NCBI RefSeq assembly: GCF_900698855.1
Contig: NZ_LR217698.1
Span: 124,001 to 188,000 of the forward strand
Reading direction: 5' to 3'
Length of the DNA stretch: 64,000 nt
DNA from: Erwinia_E haradaeae_F
GTDB lineage: Bacteria; Pseudomonadota; Gammaproteobacteria; Enterobacterales; Enterobacteriaceae
Both the position numbers and the translations under genes were made by a program. Shown here in pieces: positions 59,472 to 64,000 of the stretch. A model generated the notes under the pieces. It made no database searches, was not told the origin of the DNA, and saw only the letters and a program-made list of their open reading frames with translations. How positions within the stretch are numbered: the first letter of the stretch is position 1; each line of letters opens with the position of its first letter.

Positions 59472-60674
59472 TTAATTCGTGAGTTTGTTAGTTTCTTGGG
59501 CTATGACTAATTCTTCATTGGTTGGTAATACAATAATTGGTAAATAACCTTTGGTATTGATAAAACCAGATTTACCAGAATAGATAGAACGGTTTTTTTT
59601 CTTATTGATTTTGATGTTTAGAAGTCCGAGTTTGTTAAGTGTTAGTTCACGGACCATACATGAGTTTTCTCCTATACCTCCAGTAAAAATAACTGCGTCT
59701 AATCGACCGTCCATTAATGCAGTATAAGATGCAATATATTTTGCTAATCTATGGCAATAGACATCTATGGCACGTTTTGCATTTTTTTTATTTCTATAGT
59801 TTTTTTCTAGATAACGGCAATCACTAGTTACTTCAGTAAGTCCCAAAAGACCAGATTCTTTAGTAAGAAGTGTATTAATAGTTTCTATAGTCATGTTTAA
59901 TTTTTCATAAAGAAAAAAAATAATGGCTGGATCGATATCGCCACTACGTGTCCCCATAACTAGGCCCTCTAGAGGTGTGAGTCCCATGGAGGTATCCAGG
60001 CATCGTCCGTTACGAATAGCTGCAATTGATCCTCCGCTACCTAAGTGGCAGGTAATGATATTCAGTTGTGAACTGGGTTTATTAAGAAATTTAACTGCCT
60101 CTTGAGCGATATAGGAATGACTAATACCGTGAGCACCATAACGCCGGAGACCGTATTTTTGATAAAGACTGTAGGGTAGAGCATAAAGATAAGAAGCTTC
60201 TGGCATTGTTTGATGGAATGCTGTATCAAAAACTGCAACATTTTTATTAGATAGATATGGGAATATTTTTAGTGTTTCTTGAATTCCGATTAAGTGAGCT
60301 GGATTATGTAGAGGGGCAAATATAGAAGCATCATGGATTTTTTTTATGCATTCTTTATCTATGATTGTAGATTGTGTTAGATGAGGACCGCCGTGAACAA
60401 TGCGATGACCTATAGCTGAAATTTGATTTAGAAGTTCTGGTTTTTTTTCTTTAATTAATTTAACTATGAAGATCAGGGCTTCTCTGTGTTTTGCTCCATG
60501 GTCTAGATGTATCTCTGTCTTTAGGCCGTCTATTATCCAGGTCATTCGAGTTTTTTCTAGACGGAAGAATTCAGCGAAACCGGACAAGTATTGATTTGTA
60601 TTGCTTGGATCAATAATAGCAAATTTTAAGGAAGAGCTTCCGCAGTTTAAAACTAGTATGAGATTATTTGACAT
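59472..60674 (-). CDS. ackA: Acetate kinase
   Basis: AckA transfers phosphate between acetyl phosphate and ADP. The 400-aa protein is exactly the E. coli length. It has LVLNCGSSSLKFA with Asn7, GHRIVHGG, FDTAFHQTMP with the catalytic Asp, RRYGAHGISH, SMGLTPLEGLVMGTRSGD and FTGGIGENS. One conserved site reads CHLGSGGS, where E. coli has CHLGNGGS. The pair ackA-pta is kept in the enteric order, with an enlarged gap of 291 bp. Together they give substrate-level ATP and acetyl phosphate, useful in a host cell with limited respiration. Confidence 0.96.
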   Translation of the reverse strand: MSNNLILVLNCGSSSLKFAIIDPSNTNQYLSGFAEFFRLEKTRMTWIIDGLKTEIHLDHGAKHREALIFIVKLIKEKKPELLNQISAIGHRIVHGGPHLTQSTIIDKECIKKIHDASIFAPLHNPAHLIGIQETLKIFPYLSNKNVAVFDTAFHQTMPEASYLYALPYSLYQKYGLRRYGAHGISHSYIAQEAVKFLNKPSSQLNIITCHLGSGGSIAAIRNGRCLDTSMGLTPLEGLVMGTRSGDIDPAIIFFLYEKLNMTIETINTLLTKESGLLGLTEVTSDCRYLEKNYRNKKNAKRAIDVYCHRLAKYIASYTALMDGRLDAVIFTGGIGENSCMVRELTLNKLGLLNIKINKKKNRSIYSGKSGFINTKGYLPIIVLPTNEELVIAQETNKLTN

Positions 60675-62175
60675 AAATGATTTCGTATATTGAAGATGCC
60701 AGAGAAAGAATGAAAGATTTTCTTTGAGTTATCATGTTATTTTCATTATATTTAAATATAAATTATTATATCATAATCAATATTTTTTCTAATATCTATG
60801 AAGATTTCATATTTATTATATGATTGCTCAATACATATTATAGATAATGCGTTATTACTAATAAATTTAAGAATAATGTATAATATTTAGTTTATATTAA
60901 TAAAAAGGTAATACTGATATATATATTATTAATTTTAAATAAGTTTTAATTATTTTACGTTATTCTCATATATAAGTGAGAATGTTTTAGATCATTTTCT
61001 GGTAATTAATAATTTTAGGATTATTCTATGAGTAGAATGAGTATATGTTTAATTCTTTTCTTAACTGATTAGATTGATCGATTTTATCATTTTCAATAAT
61101 ATGATTTTGTATTTATCTAGTAATATTTTAGTATTTTAAAAAATAAGTACATGGATTTTATTTATTAGATTAATGTATATGGCTCAGATCATTATTTTTA
61201 TTTTTTTATATAAATATAATATAGAACAATAAAATTTTTTTTATTTTATTCTTCGTTAATTATGGTTCCGAGAAATAGGTTTTATTAGTTTTTTTAATAT
61301 AAGTAAATAATTGATAATTGAACATATTTGATTTAATTTTTCTAGAAGAAAAATCAGTCTTAAGTTGTTTATCTAGATTATTTATAAATGGAACATGAGA
61401 CTGCAAAATTATATTTAGTCTTGATTTGAGTTGATAGTATAAATGCATTGAATTAGAGTCAATAATATACTATTTCATATAAAATAAAATTTTATAAATA
61501 TATTGATTTAATTTTGAATATATCTAAAAAGGATTGGTTAAAGAAGTCTTGATGAATTATGAATTTTATAATCCGACTTGTATAAACGTAATAGATACTA
61601 ATTATATACTGAAATAAATATTTTATACTATTGTTCATTTAGATAAACTATTAAATTAATTGATACTTGGTCTTATATTTTATTTTTATTAGATAAGATG
61701 GTTTTATATTTTATTAGATCGTATAATAATTTATAGTCTTTAGTAGTCTGTTAAAGAGTTATTAGCAGTTACAATCTAGAGGTTTATATATGATTATATT
61801 AAACATTCAAGAAATGTATTATGTATTAGATTACTAACGATAGTAACATGTATTGTATTACAGTTCTCTATAAGTTTTAATAAAAATTATTGTATTTTTT
61901 ATATAGTAGTTTTTATAGAAGAATAATTTACAAAATTTGGTTTATTCTATAAACAGATATTAGTCATCTAGTATTGATACTATAGTATATAAAAAAAATT
62001 GTAATAGATTATATTTCTATGCATTTAATTGATTATAAAGTAATATATATTATAGTAGATTTAACCTCTTGTGTTTTAAGTTTTATAATATATAGAGATG
62101 GATTATTTTATAATTGTATTAATGTGCTTCAGTTTTTTAGTTTTATATATTGTTTTTATGGGTAAAATATAAACA
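60675..62175. other. Divergent spacer between ackA and mutY
   Basis: This 1,501-bp AT-rich spacer must contain the ackA and mutY promoters. A 62-codon minus-strand frame (61260-61448) begins with ATG but lacks a ribosome-binding site and a recognisable match, so I do not call it. The enteric trmB that diverges from mutY was not recognised. Confidence 0.5.
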
Positions 62176-63222
62176 ATGCAGGTTAAAGGATTTGCAAAAA
62201 AAATTTTGCTTTGGTATAAAAATTACGGACGAAAAAATCTTCCGTGGCAGAGAAATAAAACATTATATAGGGTTTGGATTTCGGAGGTAATGCTGCAACA
62301 GACATCGGTATCTACTGTTGTTCCCTATTTTAATCGTTTTGTAATGAGATTTCCTGATGTCAAAGCTCTTTCAATATCATCTTTAGATGATATCTTATAT
62401 TTATGGACGGGATTAGGTTATTATTTACGTGCACGTAATTTATATAAATCGGCACAAGTTATTGTTAGCGAGCATGATGGTATTTTTCCAATAAGTTTAA
62501 AAGAGGTGTTAGCTCTACCTGGAATAGGCCGTTCTACTGCTGGCGCTATTTTATCTCTTACGCTGGGGATAAGTCTTCCCATTCTTGATGGGAATGTCAA
62601 GCGTATTCTTACTCGTTATTTTGCTATATCCGGTTGGCCTGGACTACCAGAGATAGAAAAAAAATTATGGTCAATTAGTACAGCAATTACCCCTTTCTCT
62701 AATACTGGAGAATATAATCAGGCTATGATGGATTTAGGTTCTCTTGTCTGTACTAAATTTAATCCAAAATGTTTAGTTTGTCCAATACATATGGGGTGTA
62801 ATGCTCATATTCATGCTTCTTGGATGGAGTATCCAGAAAAGAAGCCTCGTGTTATGCGTTCAAGTCAAAAAATCTGGTTCTTGTTGATTCAAAAAGGAGA
62901 AAAGATTTGGATGCAACAGCGCCCATTGCATGGTATCTGGGGTGGTCTTTTTTGTTTTCCTCAGTATGACTGTGAATTAGAGTTGCGTTTATCGATAAAA
63001 CAGTACGTACTAAGTGATTGTAAATCATACCAAATGGATCTAATTCGTCATACTTTTAGTCATTTATATTTAGATATTACACCTGTTGTGGTTAAGGTCT
63101 CTTCTACTAGTGAAATAAATCATTATGGTGTAGGTCTATGGTATAACTTACTGAATCCTCCTGTTATTGGTCTCTCTGCTCCAATAGCGCGTCTTCTTAA
63201 TATCTTACGTTACTCAACATAG
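62176..63222 (+). CDS. mutY: Adenine DNA glycosylase MutY
   Basis: MutY removes adenine mispaired with 8-oxoguanine or G. The 348-aa protein has catalytic Glu37 (SEVMLQQT), the helix-hairpin-helix LPGIGRSTAGAILSL, and catalytic Asp138 (PILDGNVKR). The [4Fe-4S] cysteines are Cys192, Cys199, Cys202 and Cys208, the E. coli positions. The C-terminal Nudix-like 8-oxoG recognition domain (RHTFSHLYLDI) is present. Keeping MutY in so AT-rich a genome is notable, since it counters G:C to T:A changes. It heads the conserved mutY-yggX-mltC order. Confidence 0.96.
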   Translation: MQVKGFAKKILLWYKNYGRKNLPWQRNKTLYRVWISEVMLQQTSVSTVVPYFNRFVMRFPDVKALSISSLDDILYLWTGLGYYLRARNLYKSAQVIVSEHDGIFPISLKEVLALPGIGRSTAGAILSLTLGISLPILDGNVKRILTRYFAISGWPGLPEIEKKLWSISTAITPFSNTGEYNQAMMDLGSLVCTKFNPKCLVCPIHMGCNAHIHASWMEYPEKKPRVMRSSQKIWFLLIQKGEKIWMQQRPLHGIWGGLFCFPQYDCELELRLSIKQYVLSDCKSYQMDLIRHTFSHLYLDITPVVVKVSSTSEINHYGVGLWYNLLNPPVIGLSAPIARLLNILRYST

Positions 63223-63258
63223 ATCATTTAATATTTTTTATAAAAAAGAGGGCACATT

Positions 63259-63507
63259 GTGAGTCGGATTATTTTTTGTACGTTTTTACAACGTAGCGCT
63301 GAAGGCTTGGATTGCCAGATATATCCTGGTGATATAGGAAAACGTATTTTTACTGAAATTTCTAAAGAGGCATGGTTTGAGTGGGTTAATAAGCAAACAA
63401 TGTTAATTAATGAAAATAAATTAAATCTTCTTAATAAGAATGATCGAGAAGTATTAGAGAAGGAAATGGTTCAGTTTTTATTCAATAGAGACTTAGTCTC
63501 ACATTAA
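63259..63507 (+). CDS. yggX: Fe(2+)-trafficking protein YggX
   Basis: YggX is a small protein linked to iron trafficking and protection of Fe-S clusters from oxidation; MutY next door has such a cluster. The 82-aa protein matches E. coli YggX (91 aa) through FCTFLQRSAEGLD, the YPGDIGKRIF stretch with the conserved Cys upstream, and ISKEAWFEWVNKQTMLINENKLN. The last nine or so residues of the E. coli protein are missing. The start is GTG at 63259, giving (M)SRIIFCTF as in the family, with GAGGG about 8 nt upstream. It lies 36 nt after mutY, probably in one operon. Confidence 0.94.
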   Translation: MSRIIFCTFLQRSAEGLDCQIYPGDIGKRIFTEISKEAWFEWVNKQTMLINENKLNLLNKNDREVLEKEMVQFLFNRDLVSH

Positions 63508-63580
63508 GAAATATATTTTTTAAAAAAATAAGTATTTTATTAATTAGGAAACACGCTAAATCTTATTTTAAGTTTAAAAT

Positions 63581-64000
63581 ATGTATAAAAAATTAATTTA
63601 TTTATTAACTCTATCGACATTATTAGTTTCTTGTTCTAGAGGGAAAGATGATTCTTTTCATGATCTTCGAAGTAAAGACACCAATTCTTTTGATATCTTA
63701 ATTGGGCAATTTGCTAATAACATTGATAAGATTTGGGGGATTAAAGAGGTATTAATTGTTGGTCCAAAAGATTATGTACGGTATAGTGATCAGTATTATA
63801 CTCGTAGTCATATTAACTTTGAAGAAGGCTGGATTACTTTTGCGACTGTAGTAAGCGTTAATCCAAAAGCTAGTTTACGCAAAGCGATTATCAATACTCT
63901 CTTAACTGGTGATGATCCAGATAATATTAATGTTTATTCTGATATTAATATTACTGAAAATTATAAAAAACCTCTTTTATATGGACAGGTATTAGATGAT
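63581..64000 (+). CDS. mltC: Membrane-bound lytic transglycosylase MltC (partial)
   Basis: MltC is a lipoprotein that cleaves peptidoglycan glycan strands. The frame is open from ATG 63581 to the window end (140 codons). It starts MYKKLIYLLTLSTLLVSC, a lipoprotein signal with the lipid-bearing Cys at position 18. Then NSFDILIGQFANNIDKIWG, GPKDYVRYSDQYYTRSHINFEEG and LLTGDDPDNINVYSDI follow E. coli MltC. The catalytic SLT domain lies outside the window. It follows yggX by 73 nt, as in the E. coli mutY-yggX-mltC operon. Confidence 0.93.
   Translation, partial: MYKKLIYLLTLSTLLVSCSRGKDDSFHDLRSKDTNSFDILIGQFANNIDKIWGIKEVLIVGPKDYVRYSDQYYTRSHINFEEGWITFATVVSVNPKASLRKAIINTLLTGDDPDNINVYSDINITENYKKPLLYGQVLDD

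Noticed and set aside
61260..61448. 62-codon minus-strand reading frame between ackA and mutY
   Set aside because: It has an ATG but no ribosome-binding site and no recognisable similarity to the enteric neighbours trmB or yggL.
1..64000. CRISPR arrays, insertion sequences, prophage or toxin-antitoxin genes
   Set aside because: No spaced direct repeats, transposase or phage-like frames were seen on either strand.

Overview
The window is a piece of a strongly AT-rich, reduced gammaproteobacterial chromosome. Every gene I can name is closest, from memory of the Enterobacterales proteins, to its E. coli counterpart. Many are near-collinear with it (DnaA, RpoH, GyrB, Icd, RlmB, AckA). Intact housekeeping genes stand alone or in remnants of enterobacterial operons, separated by 0.3-3 kb of gene-free, A/T-dominated DNA. 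By hand count 35 protein genes (one cut by the window end) and one tRNA cover about 56% of the window. This is the pattern of a host-restricted insect endosymbiont still eroding its genome. An Erwinia/Pantoea-like or Sodalis-like nutritional symbiont would fit, but the sequence alone does not fix the genus. I see no insertion sequence, prophage, CRISPR array, rRNA or convincing accessory system.

Layout. 0.1-7.9 kb: alr(-), then dnaA-dnaN-gyrB-yidA, with recF lost between dnaN and gyrB. 8.5-12.1 kb: rpmH-rnpA-yidD-yidC, then rpoH; this block has the same orientation as dnaA, whereas in enterics it is divergent. 13.1-16.7 kb: rluC and smrB. 18.9-22.8 kb: engB(-) and ribB(-). 23.65 kb: tRNA-Ser(UGA). 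24.4-25.9 kb: def-fmt. 28.9-31.7 kb: OmpF-type porin and asnS (both -), the E. coli neighbour pair. 32.6-37.7 kb: rlmB, rnr, purA (all -), the E. coli order without nsrR. 38.4 kb: aspC(-). 40.8-49.4 kb: icd, trhO, uvrD, ftsY. 50.3-52.5 kb: bamB(-) and sodA(-). 53.7-56.4 kb: ppa and hinT. 57.0-60.7 kb: pta and ackA (both -). 62.2-64.0 kb: mutY-yggX-mltC.

Functions kept are replication initiation and repair (DnaA, DnaN, GyrB, UvrD, MutY), translation and RNA processing (L34, RNase P protein, AsnRS, Def, Fmt, RluC, RlmB, TrhO, RNase R, EngB, SmrB), membrane and envelope biogenesis (YidC, YidD, FtsY, BamB, porin, Alr, MltC), heat-shock sigma-32, acetyl-phosphate metabolism (Pta-AckA), oxidative defence (SodA, YggX), and a few biosynthetic steps (RibB, AspC, Icd, PurA).

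The spacers hold what is least explained. At several places where enterics carry a neighbour gene (recF, corA, nsrR, ftsE, der) short stretches resemble eroded copies of that gene. There are also hairpins much better than expected for AT-rich noise: a 16-bp and a 17-bp perfect or near-perfect AT stem, a GC-rich hairpin cluster after the porin gene, and orphan terminator-like hairpins with no gene in front. One unidentified 34-codon reading frame with a ribosome-binding site lies at 20.6 kb. No clearly new multi-gene system is visible.
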